Source: Clostridiales bacterium (GTDB taxonomy: Bacteria > Bacillota > Clostridia > Oscillospirales > Oscillospiraceae). Taken from it: DNA of 19,975 nucleotides. Positions 1 to 6,015 of this stretch are shown piece by piece. The stretch is from NCBI GenBank assembly GCA_003150355.1, contig QAMJ01000021.1, positions 1 through 19,975 of the forward strand. Direction: 5' to 3'. The position numbers and the translations under genes were made by a program. The notes under the pieces were generated by a model. That model was not told the origin of the DNA, did no database searches, and worked only from the letters and a program-made list of their open reading frames with translations. How positions within the stretch are numbered: the stretch's first letter is position 1; every line of letters starts with the position of its first letter.

Positions 1-147
1 GTAGATGACTACGTCGGAGATAAGATTCCACTCTGGGAGAAGATCATGGACCGGCAGGGAACGGTGTGCTGTGCATGGGAGAAGACTGCTTTTGAGGAAG
101 GATTGAAAGTTGGAATTCGGCTTATGACGGAAGTATACGGTATGTAA
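1..147 (+). CDS. C-terminal fragment of a small DUF6809-like protein
   Basis: An open frame enters from the left edge and stops at TAA 145-147, giving the last 48 residues of a protein. The end reads EEGLKVGIRLMTEVYGM. From memory this resembles the tail of the short DUF6809-type proteins common in mobile elements of Clostridia, whose last helix has the form FxxGFxLGxxLMxEV. No function is known to me for that family. The start is outside the window, so family membership rests on this tail only. It is convergent with the minus-strand cassette and shares a terminator with it. Confidence 0.5.
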   Translation, partial: VDDYVGDKIPLWEKIMDRQGTVCCAWEKTAFEEGLKVGIRLMTEVYGM

Positions 148-174
148 CAGAAATAAAATGAACTCCTAGAGTTC

Positions 175-215
175 AAAAAAGCCCTCGCTTGTTACGGCGA
201 GGGCGTGTGTTCTTA
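175..215. terminator. Intrinsic, probably bidirectional terminator
   Basis: Perfect 8-bp inverted repeat, GCCCTCGC (181-188) and GCGAGGGC (197-204), with an 8-base loop. A run of six A at 175-180 gives a U-tract for minus-strand transcripts. On the plus side a weaker T-rich tail follows after 209. It lies between the convergent gene ending at 147 and the minus-strand cassette ending at 216, which is the expected place for a shared terminator. Confidence 0.8.
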
Positions 216-401
216 TTATTCAGGCTTTTCAGCTTTCTTCTTCGGTGCAATTTTATGACCAGAGTAGATTGCCATGCCCATGCAGATCAGAGAGCCACAA
301 GCGAAATACTTGTGAGCCTTCATCAGTTTCTTGCAGCCGGTGTAGAAGCATCCTGCCATACAGGCAAGTGCTCCGAGTGACCAATACTTATGTGTTTTCA
401 T
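216..401 (-). CDS. DUF6219-like small membrane protein with internal duplication
   Basis: A 61-aa protein made of two similar units. Unit one is about residues 1-25 (MKTHKYWSLGALACMAGCFYTG) and unit two about residues 27-50 (MKAHKYFACGSLICMGMAIYSG), followed by a lysine-rich tail. Each unit holds one hydrophobic stretch, so two membrane helices in a tandem-duplicated pair are likely. The pattern matches my recollection of DUF6219 proteins, whose role is unknown. The ATG overlaps the stop of the zinc-ribbon gene (ATGA, 398-401), and AAGGAG lies just upstream, so the two are translationally coupled. It is the last gene of the minus-strand cassette before the terminator. Confidence 0.65.
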   Translation of the reverse strand: MKTHKYWSLGALACMAGCFYTGCKKLMKAHKYFACGSLICMGMAIYSGHKIAPKKKAEKPE

Positions 402-604
402 TTTGTGTTCTCCTTATCTTCTTTTCGTATTCTGAGCAGTTCCTCTATTTCCATTTTACTCGCCGGTCGTACTGCCTTTTTATCATCGTGTGCTACCGCT
501 CCACAGTCAGGACAACGGTCTGGCAGCTTCTCAGCAGAGAAGCAGTAGCGGCAGGCGTCGCAAAAGTAGTAGTTCAAGTCATCAAATCCCCTTCCAATTC
601 TCAA
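398..604 (-). CDS. Zinc-ribbon (rubredoxin-like) small protein
   Basis: A 68-aa protein with two CxxC knuckles, CDAC near residue 15 and CPDCG near residue 31, spaced as in a rubredoxin-like zinc ribbon, then a charged helix (KMEIEELLRIRKEDKE). Small proteins of this shape (YFCDACxxxF...RCPDCG) are common in clostridial mobile elements and have no assigned function. The start is uncertain. The frame opens at TTG 604-602, which overlaps the TGA of an upstream 18-codon ORF (TTGA). An alternative TTG at 577-575, preceded by AAGGGG about 10 bases upstream, would give MNYYFCDAC. It is coupled to the membrane-protein gene downstream by an ATGA overlap. Confidence 0.65.
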   Translation of the reverse strand: MRIGRGFDDLNYYFCDACRYCFSAEKLPDRCPDCGAVAHDDKKAVRPASKMEIEELLRIRKEDKENTK

Positions 605-657
605 AGTTCATCCACCAGCCACTGCATTTTGTTCAAAAAATCTACTGGAAACAGCAT
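601..657 (-). CDS. 18-residue ORF coupled to the zinc-ribbon gene
   Basis: ATG at 657-655 has GAGG about 7 bases upstream and encodes MLFPVDFLNKMQWLVDEL before TGA at 603-601. The stop overlaps the first possible TTG start of the zinc-ribbon gene. It lies 41 bases downstream of the ATPase stop. It could be a leader peptide that loads ribosomes onto the weak TTG start, or a remnant of a longer gene. The ribosome binding site and the stop/start overlap are the only evidence; I recognise no family. Confidence 0.35.
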   Translation of the reverse strand: MLFPVDFLNKMQWLVDEL

Positions 658-671
658 ATAATTACCTCGCT

Positions 672-689
672 ACCGACCACCAGGTCGGT
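672..689. terminator. Small hairpin after the ATPase gene
   Basis: Seven-base inverted repeat ACCGACC (672-678) and GGTCGGT (683-689) with a 4-base loop, in the gap between the ATPase stop (698) and the 18-codon ORF. The T-rich side faces the plus direction, and there is no U-run for minus-strand transcripts. It may be an mRNA-end or processing hairpin rather than a full terminator. Confidence 0.35.
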
Positions 690-697
690 TTCTTTGT

Positions 698-3058
698 TTA
701 TCGGGCTTTTCGAGTCATCATATTAAAATGCTGCTCCTGATGCATGACCTTAAAGATCCGTTCAAAGACAGAACGCAGCTGTTCAACACTGGTGGCAGAT
801 GAGTCATAGTATAGTCCGTCATTGAAGCCAGTAGCACCAACATTCAGCATGGCAATCATGGCGGCAGCAGAAACATAGTCAGACCGATCTTCGCTACCAT
901 CATCCAAAATTCTTACGAATTCCCTTTCATTTTTATCCAGTAAGTCTGAACGTAGATTTCCATTTTGATAGCCGACCATCTGGATGAAGTAGTATTCAAG
1001 AATCTGGCGGATGACAATCAGGAGAGTATCCGGGTCACTGGTTGTGGCGTATTCATGCCAAAGGGTATCGTAAGTATTTCTTACTGGAGAACGATTGATA
1101 AGACCGCCACCGGCTATGGTGTCTTCATCTTGGCATTCTGTAATGCTGGTCTGATTTTGTGTGTCTTTCTTTATCTCAAAGAAGGACACACATTCGTAAT
1201 CAGGCAGGCGGTTATAAGAAATCTCCCGGAAGAAGTAAGGGTTGTGTGTCATGCAGAAGAACTGTCGAATATGGTCATCCACAATTTCTTCATGAAGTGC
1301 ATAATTGTTATAGCAGACAGCAATCATTTCACGAGTGAGGGAAGCAACCACAAAAAGAGAGCCACTGTCCATAGAGGAAACAGGATCATCGATTACAACA
1401 ATCTTATCCTCGACTTTTCCAGCATCGGACTGACTGCCCATTACCATGTGATAGAAGTAAAGGAAAGCAATAAAATGCCGTTCGCCTTCACTGAGATCCT
1501 TATCAACAACAATCTTCTTGCCGTTCTGATTTCTTACCAGCTGATAGACATATTTGGCACCAGGCTTTTCCTGAAGTTCAAACCCTTTAAAACCGGCACT
1601 GGCGATGGCACGGTTAATATCTTGCATCGTTTTAGTGGTGTTGACAGTTTCGCTGTTCAATTTTGCAATCTCTTTGCTAAGAGCCTGGGATTTTGCCTTC
1701 AATTTGTTGCTTTCAGCCTTGATATAATTCATGGCTGAAATCACAGAATCTGTGTTGCGTCGGAAGGTATTTGTGAGTACCTGAGTCCGCTGAACGATTG
1801 CAGACCATGCCATATTGGTGCATTTTTTCTTTTGAGTCGGAATATCAGCGAGAACAGCATTTCTGGCTTTAATATCTTCGTTGATCTTGCGTGAAATTTG
1901 GTCGAGCTCGACAAGAAGGTCAGACAAATCTTCCAATACTATCACATCTGCTGGGCTGGCTGATTTCTGCTCCAACAGGGTCACATTGGCACGTGCCTTC
2001 TCCATAAACAGTTCGAAAGCAGCCTTGTAATCAGCCTGCAATGGCGAAGGAAAATTGTTCCCTTCGTTTGTATGAGCTGTTTTGTATACATTGTTTAATG
2101 CGTCTTTATATTGTTGAACAAACGAAGACAGTTTTTTCAGATCAGCTTTGTATTCGGCATCATAGCAGGCAGCAAGGTCATCCTCAAAAGTGTCTGGAAT
2201 AGTTTGCTGACAGTAAGGACACTTCCCTTCAGAAGAGTGATACTTCGTATGTCCCTGAGTGATCCAGTCTAGGTTGCCAAGTGCACGTATGAATCGCGCG
2301 AACTCTGTATCACTACGGCTGAGAATCGGTGTGGACAAAAGATCAGATGCAGGAAGAGAAGTGGATGACAGCAAATGATAGGCACTATAGTTTGGCTGAT
2401 TCTCACCATGAATGGTTTGATAAAGCGCCTCTATATCTGCAATTTCAATCATCGGTTCTTCTTCGGAATGATTTTCGCCTGCGGACATGCTCATATCTTC
2501 TTCATCAAAAGATGGAGCGTCTGGATCTATTTTAGCCGCTTTAGGAGTCATGCTTTGAATCTTATCAGCAAATTTCTTTTTGTCGCGCAGATAGGCTAAT
2601 GCAAGAGGGAATTTATCCCGAAATTCCTTGGTGGCTCCCCAAATGGCTTCGACATAATCTCCATGCAGTTTATCCAATTCACCTTGCTTTGCTACCGCCT
2701 CTTTTCCCCTTGCGACAATAGTGTCATCTACGGACTTTTTCTCGATGGCCTTTTCGTCAGCTTCCTTTTTCTTCTGTGCATTGACTTCCGAGATAGTAAA
2801 GACACCTGGAATGTTACCATAACTCTGAACATTTTTGCGGATAAAATCCTCATTGTAAACAAGAACACGTTCTTCCGGGAATGGCTGACCATCCCATGTC
2901 AGTGCAGCGTTCCCATCTTTGAAAGAACGGGCAAGCGTAGATTTTCCGGTTCCATTTTTTCCATAAAAGAAATTGATCAATGTCGGTTCAAAGGTCACGT
3001 TACTGTAGGTCGGGGCATTGACGGTTGTTTTTGTGATGTGTACTCGTACCTTTTTCAT
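698..3058 (-). CDS. AAA_13/RloC-PrrC-like ABC ATPase with zinc-hook motif
   Basis: A 786-aa SMC/Rad50-like ABC ATPase. Walker A is GKNGTGKST (residues 33-41), the ABC signature LSEGE (522-526), Walker B IVVIDDP (553-559) and the H-loop histidine H605. Between the ATPase halves lies a long helical region with a zinc-hook type CPYC at 280-283. After the ATPase core comes a C-terminal domain with NTYDTLWHEY (661-670) and RQILEYYF (684-691). This layout is that of the AAA_13 family, which includes the anticodon nucleases PrrC and RloC. Known triads there have the form Arg-x3-Glu then His; here R684-x3-E688 is present and H773 or H777 could be the third residue. That is suggestive, not proven. It is preceded by AAAGGAG and follows the HTH gene by 7 bases, as the fifth gene of the A-B-C-HTH-ATPase operon. 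A non-nuclease signalling ATPase of the same family is the main alternative. Confidence 0.85.
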   Translation of the reverse strand: MKKVRVHITKTTVNAPTYSNVTFEPTLINFFYGKNGTGKSTLARSFKDGNAALTWDGQPFPEERVLVYNEDFIRKNVQSYGNIPGVFTISEVNAQKKKEADEKAIEKKSVDDTIVARGKEAVAKQGELDKLHGDYVEAIWGATKEFRDKFPLALAYLRDKKKFADKIQSMTPKAAKIDPDAPSFDEEDMSMSAGENHSEEEPMIEIADIEALYQTIHGENQPNYSAYHLLSSTSLPASDLLSTPILSRSDTEFARFIRALGNLDWITQGHTKYHSSEGKCPYCQQTIPDTFEDDLAACYDAEYKADLKKLSSFVQQYKDALNNVYKTAHTNEGNNFPSPLQADYKAAFELFMEKARANVTLLEQKSASPADVIVLEDLSDLLVELDQISRKINEDIKARNAVLADIPTQKKKCTNMAWSAIVQRTQVLTNTFRRNTDSVISAMNYIKAESNKLKAKSQALSKEIAKLNSETVNTTKTMQDINRAIASAGFKGFELQEKPGAKYVYQLVRNQNGKKIVVDKDLSEGERHFIAFLYFYHMVMGSQSDAGKVEDKIVVIDDPVSSMDSGSLFVVASLTREMIAVCYNNYALHEEIVDDHIRQFFCMTHNPYFFREISYNRLPDYECVSFFEIKKDTQNQTSITECQDEDTIAGGGLINRSPVRNTYDTLWHEYATTSDPDTLLIVIRQILEYYFIQMVGYQNGNLRSDLLDKNEREFVRILDDGSEDRSDYVSAAAMIAMLNVGATGFNDGLYYDSSATSVEQLRSVFERIFKVMHQEQHFNMMTRKAR

Positions 3059-3065
3059 ATCCGTT

Positions 3066-3251
3066 CTACTCCTTTATTTTTCCCTCTCGTACCCATTCAT
3101 CCACTTCGCTGAGCTTGAATTTATATCGCTTTCCCACTTTATAAGCGGGCAGCTTTCCATCTCTTACCCATGTCCGGGCTGTATCCTGCGTGATGCTCAG
3201 GTACTCGGCAATATCTTCAATGTTAAACCATTTATCTTTTAATTCTTCCAT
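3066..3251 (-). CDS. Excisionase/MerR-type HTH DNA-binding protein
   Basis: A 61-aa protein that is almost entirely one winged-HTH unit of the excisionase family (HTH_17 type): FNIEDIAEYLSITQDTARTW, then VRDGKLPAYKVGKRYKF and LSEVDEWV. I chose ATG at 3251 because AAGGAG lies 8 bases upstream; the longer open frame to 3353 runs through gene C and lacks a site. It starts 10 bases after gene C stops and ends 7 bases before the ATPase starts. Single-domain proteins of this kind act as recombination directionality factors, plasmid or phage regulators, or DNA-targeting subunits. Its place inside the operon, far from any visible integrase, favours a role as regulator or DNA-binding component of the cassette. 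Confidence 0.8.
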   Translation of the reverse strand: MEELKDKWFNIEDIAEYLSITQDTARTWVRDGKLPAYKVGKRYKFKLSEVDEWVREGKIKE

Positions 3252-3261
3252 AGGATTCTCC

Positions 3262-3921
3262 TTATCTGATTTCGATTCCCACATTTGCAGCAATCTGGAG
3301 CAGGTTACCCTGTCGAATGCACCAGTGCTCTTCATCGAGCTGATTTCTGACACTGGTAGAAAGAAGGCTAAATGTATGGATGTTTTCGTTAATAAATTGT
3401 TGGTAAAATTGACCGCATGTAATAAATTTAAATTTGATCGTTTTTCCCTGACAGACGATTTCTGTCAGTTTCCCTACGAAAGCAGGGTAGTATGGCAAGG
3501 CTGTCTTGAAGTTCTGATTACGGCTGGCAAACAGACAAGGCATGGCTAGAAGCTCCGAAATAAGCGCAGGAGTCAATGGCTTAAAATGGTCACGGTATCG
3601 GGCACTGGTGTTTTTTTGCAGTGCAGTTTTCCTGTCAATGCAAAAAGCTCCACAGTCGTATCGCTCATTTTCAATAACAAACACATTAAAAATGTCAGTG
3701 TTGAGCAGGGCCCATTCTGCTGCATGGGATTCCATTTTAGGCCCGGCCATTTTTGCAATCAGGGCGAGAGCTTGTTGCGCTGTAAGGTCGAGATGCGCTT
3801 CCTGTATATTGATGCCGCCCTGAACAATGCCTGCGGCCACACCGTTGCCGCTTGCAGTGACTGTCATTTGAGATGTCTGAACCGGTAGGTTGTGATCGGT
3901 AGTAATTAAATTATCCGACAT
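3262..3921 (-). CDS. Cassette protein C with N-terminal glycine-rich motif
   Basis: A 219-aa soluble protein of no family I can name. After a short polar leader, residues 25-39 read GNGVAAGIVQGGINI, nearly identical to the C-terminal motif of protein A. The rest is a globular domain that aligns by eye with protein B: an LTPALI block (116-121), then a region ending in YYPAFVGKL and IKFKF, then an HWCI block at 199-202 and a final NVGI. Start ATG 3921 has GGGGAGG upstream, and that site overlaps the stop of gene B six bases away. No catalytic signature is visible. It is best described as one of two paralogous partners in the cassette, possibly the partner that contacts A through the shared motif. 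Confidence 0.75.
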   Translation of the reverse strand: MSDNLITTDHNLPVQTSQMTVTASGNGVAAGIVQGGINIQEAHLDLTAQQALALIAKMAGPKMESHAAEWALLNTDIFNVFVIENERYDCGAFCIDRKTALQKNTSARYRDHFKPLTPALISELLAMPCLFASRNQNFKTALPYYPAFVGKLTEIVCQGKTIKFKFITCGQFYQQFINENIHTFSLLSTSVRNQLDEEHWCIRQGNLLQIAANVGIEIR

Positions 3922-3927
3922 CTTTCG

Positions 3928-4491
3928 CTACCTCCCCGGAAAGACTCCGGCATCTTGAAGAACCTCAATCAAATCAACATTTTTAATAGTCCAATGTGTG
4001 CGTGTGTATTCAAACAGATGAAGTGCCAGTTCCTGCTGGTAAGTGCGGAGAATAGAATAAGGAAACGGAAAATATTTCTGAAAGTAGACTTTGATTCCGT
4101 TTTCCTGAATCCGAATATCATTGATGAATGCGAACACAGCCTGCTGTGATTTGGTGCCATCCGCTTCACAGCTTATGACAGCTGGAATTTCCTTGATAGC
4201 GGTAATCGCCTCTGGGGTCAAATCACTAAACTTCGTTTTGACATCATTTTGTATGTATTCTGTAAGTGCGCGGTCTTTTGAAACCAGCACATAGTCTTTC
4301 TCAAAGGGGTCATATCCCATCAATAAAGCATAGTAGTCTTTACTGAGTGGGCTCTTTTTTCCATCGACCAGAACCACATTTAAGGTTGTGTTTACAGAAT
4401 CTGTATATCCTATGGCAACACCTTCATGCTCAGCATGGATATTGATGGATGGCAAACTCTGTGATTGCTTTGCAATTTCATTGTCACTCAT
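3928..4491 (-). CDS. Cassette protein B, paralog of C, with diverged N-terminal motif
   Basis: A 187-aa soluble protein of unrecognised family. The start is ATG 4491, where GGAGG precedes it and the stop of gene A overlaps (ATGAGTGA). The longer frame to 4596 is only the shadow of gene A. Like C it begins MSDN. It carries a diverged glycine-rich segment at residues 24-34 (GVAIGYTDSVN) flanked by short alternating hydrophobic strands (SINIH, TLNVV). The globular part shares spaced landmarks with C: LTPEAI (91-96), the IP that follows, the segment ending IKVYF, HWTI at 166-169 and the closing AGV. The two look like products of an old tandem duplication whose N-terminal motif has drifted in B. 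Confidence 0.72.
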   Translation of the reverse strand: MSDNEIAKQSQSLPSINIHAEHEGVAIGYTDSVNTTLNVVLVDGKKSPLSKDYYALLMGYDPFEKDYVLVSKDRALTEYIQNDVKTKFSDLTPEAITAIKEIPAVISCEADGTKSQQAVFAFINDIRIQENGIKVYFQKYFPFPYSILRTYQQELALHLFEYTRTHWTIKNVDLIEVLQDAGVFPGR

Positions 4492-5389
4492 CGTTTTTCT
4501 TCCTCCGATCTCCAATATTGATGCCGCCATACACGATACCAGCTGCAATACCGCCGTCTTTTGCTTCAACATGGAACTGTGCAAGGATACGCTCACCAGT
4601 CAACGGATTTGTAACAGGAGCCTCATAGACTTCAACAGTCGGTTCGCTATAGTCAGTATCCTTCGCAGAATTGCCGCTGTTTTCTTCATGCATTTTTTCT
4701 GATTTAACAGAGAACAGATCAAATGTGATCTGTCGCGGATAGGTTTTTCCGATTGGACTGATAAATTTCCAACGGGCACCTACTTCATCTGCACGTTCGT
4801 GAAACTGTTCAAAAGTTGCACGTCCCTTTTCATTATCTGGACGATTCACAACAATATAGTGCCATACAGCAAGAAGAAGCGAAGAAAGGCAGTATTGGTC
4901 GAGGGCCAGAAGCTCTTTCTTAGAAATCGGAGATTCAGAAAGATAAAAAAGAGTGCCATCAGTGACAGAGTGATCTTCCGAAAGCAGAGTGAGAATTGCC
5001 TGGATAAGCCAACGCATCCTCTCATCGGACTTAGTATGCAGAAAATTGTCAACGAATGTGTCCATTTGGCGTACCACGCTTTGATATTGTGATTTGACCC
5101 GATTGTCAAATCCATCAATTTCTGTGGTGTCATCAAAAGGGAGATTTAATCCATGTGAAACCTTACACGCCCGATAGTCTGATGTATCGCCACCAAAAGT
5201 CTTTCCGACGGAAGGCTGATGGAAGGACGGTACGATAAGTTGAATAAGAGCTTCAAGTATATTTTTATTTGAAACACGGTCTTTTAACCCGCTTTGCAGT
5301 TGTCTGCGAGAAGCGGGTTTTTCTTTTGCCTCTGTCAGCAATAAGAAAAACACACCACCGCAGAGATAAGGTGAACATTGTTTTTCCAT
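4484..5389 (-). CDS. Cassette protein A with C-terminal glycine-rich motif
   Basis: A 301-aa protein, first gene of the minus-strand operon. I chose ATG 5389 because GAGGACAATC precedes it; a TTG further out (5401) is less likely. The N-terminal 220 residues are globular and mostly helical, with landmarks SPYLCGG at the start, TSDYRACK, LPFDD and the later WHYIVVNRPDNEKG. A low-complexity acidic linker follows (about 231-252). Then comes a segment ending in TVEVYEAPVTNPLTGER, and finally GGIAAGIVYGGINIG near residues 279-293. I recall similar unnamed proteins in clostridial mobile elements but no function. A globular domain, flexible linker and terminal motif suggest a protein that recruits or is recruited by B and C. 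It has no transmembrane segment or obvious catalytic motif. Confidence 0.75.
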   Translation of the reverse strand: MEKQCSPYLCGGVFFLLLTEAKEKPASRRQLQSGLKDRVSNKNILEALIQLIVPSFHQPSVGKTFGGDTSDYRACKVSHGLNLPFDDTTEIDGFDNRVKSQYQSVVRQMDTFVDNFLHTKSDERMRWLIQAILTLLSEDHSVTDGTLFYLSESPISKKELLALDQYCLSSLLLAVWHYIVVNRPDNEKGRATFEQFHERADEVGARWKFISPIGKTYPRQITFDLFSVKSEKMHEENSGNSAKDTDYSEPTVEVYEAPVTNPLTGERILAQFHVEAKDGGIAAGIVYGGINIGDRRKKNDE

Positions 5390-5627
5390 GATTGTCCTCA
5401 ATTTTCATAATGGCTAACTCGGCTAACTCTGCTAACACTTGCAGCGTAGCAAGAGGAACACCAAGATTATTCTTGTAAGGAGAAAAGAAGTGATCCAAAG
5501 CACTAAGCAAATTGGTGTGTAACACATACAAACCAATACAAACACTTCTAAAATTATCATATCATATCCTACCATAAAAAACCAGAGCCATCGAGAACCG
5601 GAGATATGTAAAACAAAAAACTTTTTC

Positions 5628-5680
5628 CCAGATGGTTATAAAACAACCCCGAAAATCTGGCTGGTTAGAAAGGAGGAGCC
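5628..5680 (+). promoter_or_regulatory. Leader element copy 1
   Basis: The core GGTTATAAAA starts at 5634 and GAAAATCTGGC at 5651. CCAGAT (5628-5633) can pair with ATCTGG (5655-5660), enclosing a small GGTT/AACC stem. An AGGAGG site follows at 5671, just before ATG 5685. It aligns with the copies at 6732, 7140, 8842 and 13070. An RNA structure is inferred from pairing and recurrence. An alternative is a repeated DNA site, since TTATAAA could also serve as a -10. Confidence 0.55.
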
Positions 5681-5684
5681 ACAG

Positions 5685-5900
5685 ATGCAGAGAACAAGAG
5701 CTCCTTAGTGGAGAAGTACATAGCAGAGGGTAGTCAGCGAAAGCCCGTGGGTGGCAAGCCAGCCATCCCAAAGGAAGCTGGACGAAAAACAAAATAAACT
5801 GAGCCTGAAATTTAAAGCGCAAATGGCGAAGGATGATTTTCATACGGAAGATGCAAAGATGGACAAGCCATCCGAGCATCTCCGTGGAGACCACCCTTAA
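5685..5900 (+). pseudogene. Three short ORFs, possibly a frame-broken small gene
   Basis: After a strong AGGAGG site, ATG 5685 encodes only MQRTRAP before TAG (5706-5708). A GTG overlapping that stop (5708) opens a 29-codon frame, VEKYIAEGSQRKPVGGKPAI and onward, ending at TAA 5797. A third frame, open from about 5730, contains KLDEKQNKLSLKFKAQMAKD and, from ATG 5823, a 25-codon tail ending at TAA 5900. The segments look protein-like but lie in successive frames. That could mean a decayed phage gene with two frameshifts, translated leader peptides, or chance. Position between leader copy 1 and the terminator at 5935 makes a translated leader possible. Confidence 0.3.
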
Positions 5901-5934
5901 TTCGCCATGCCATCAATCAGACAGGCTCCGTGGA

Positions 5935-5970
5935 CGGATTGGGTAAAGTCTCTACCCAGTCCGGTTTTTC
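5935..5970 (+). terminator. Strong intrinsic terminator or attenuator
   Basis: GGATTGGGTA (5936-5945) pairs with TACCCAGTCC (5953-5962) through one G-U pair, extended by C5935-G5963, with a 7-base loop and TTTTT at 5965-5969. It stands directly before the first phage gene and after the short ORFs, in the sense direction of both. It may therefore act as an attenuator between leader and gene rather than only end a transcript. Confidence 0.8.
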
Positions 5971-5972
5971 TT

Positions 5973-6012
5973 GGAATCTCCTTCGCCGCGCTTCAGCGAA
6001 AAAGGAGATTCC
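5973..6012 (+). promoter_or_regulatory. Hairpin occluding the ribosome binding site of the sigma-like gene
   Basis: An 11-bp perfect inverted repeat, GGAATCTCCTT (5973-5983) and AAGGAGATTCC (6002-6012), has an inner TCGC/GCGA pair in its loop. The right arm contains the AAGGAG site for ATG 6016. When folded, the site is double-stranded, so translation should be low until the hairpin is opened by a protein, a ribosome or an alternative fold. Confidence 0.75.
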
Positions 6013-6015
6013 ATT

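Larger units (their letters stand above)
5390..6015. other. Divergent control region with no long gene
   Basis: This 626-bp gap separates the leftward cassette from the rightward phage genes. It holds an A+T-rich stretch on the minus strand at 5553-5566 (TATGATATGATAAT) that could supply a -10 for the cassette, although I find no good -35. A loose dyad, TTGGT (5512-5516) and ACCAA (5532-5536) around GTGTAACAC, could be an operator. The first repeated leader element, three short ORFs, a terminator and a hairpin are listed separately. A minus-strand frame from ATG 5531 reads about 47 gene-like codons up to the start of gene A, then runs on over A out of frame. It has no ribosome binding site, so I do not call it a gene. 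Confidence 0.5.

Noticed and set aside
965..1738. 257-codon plus-strand open frame opposite the ATPase gene
   Set aside because: It is antisense to a gene with full ABC ATPase motifs, has no ribosome binding site or recognisable domain, and is explained by codon bias on the other strand.
3190..3549. 119-codon plus-strand frame opposite the HTH and C genes
   Set aside because: It is antisense to genes with ribosome binding sites and consistent operon spacing, and has no start signal.
3262..5389. Reverse transcriptase or retron-type RNA in the cassette
   Set aside because: No reverse-transcriptase catalytic motif (YADD type) is present in A, B or C, and no structured noncoding stretch lies between them.
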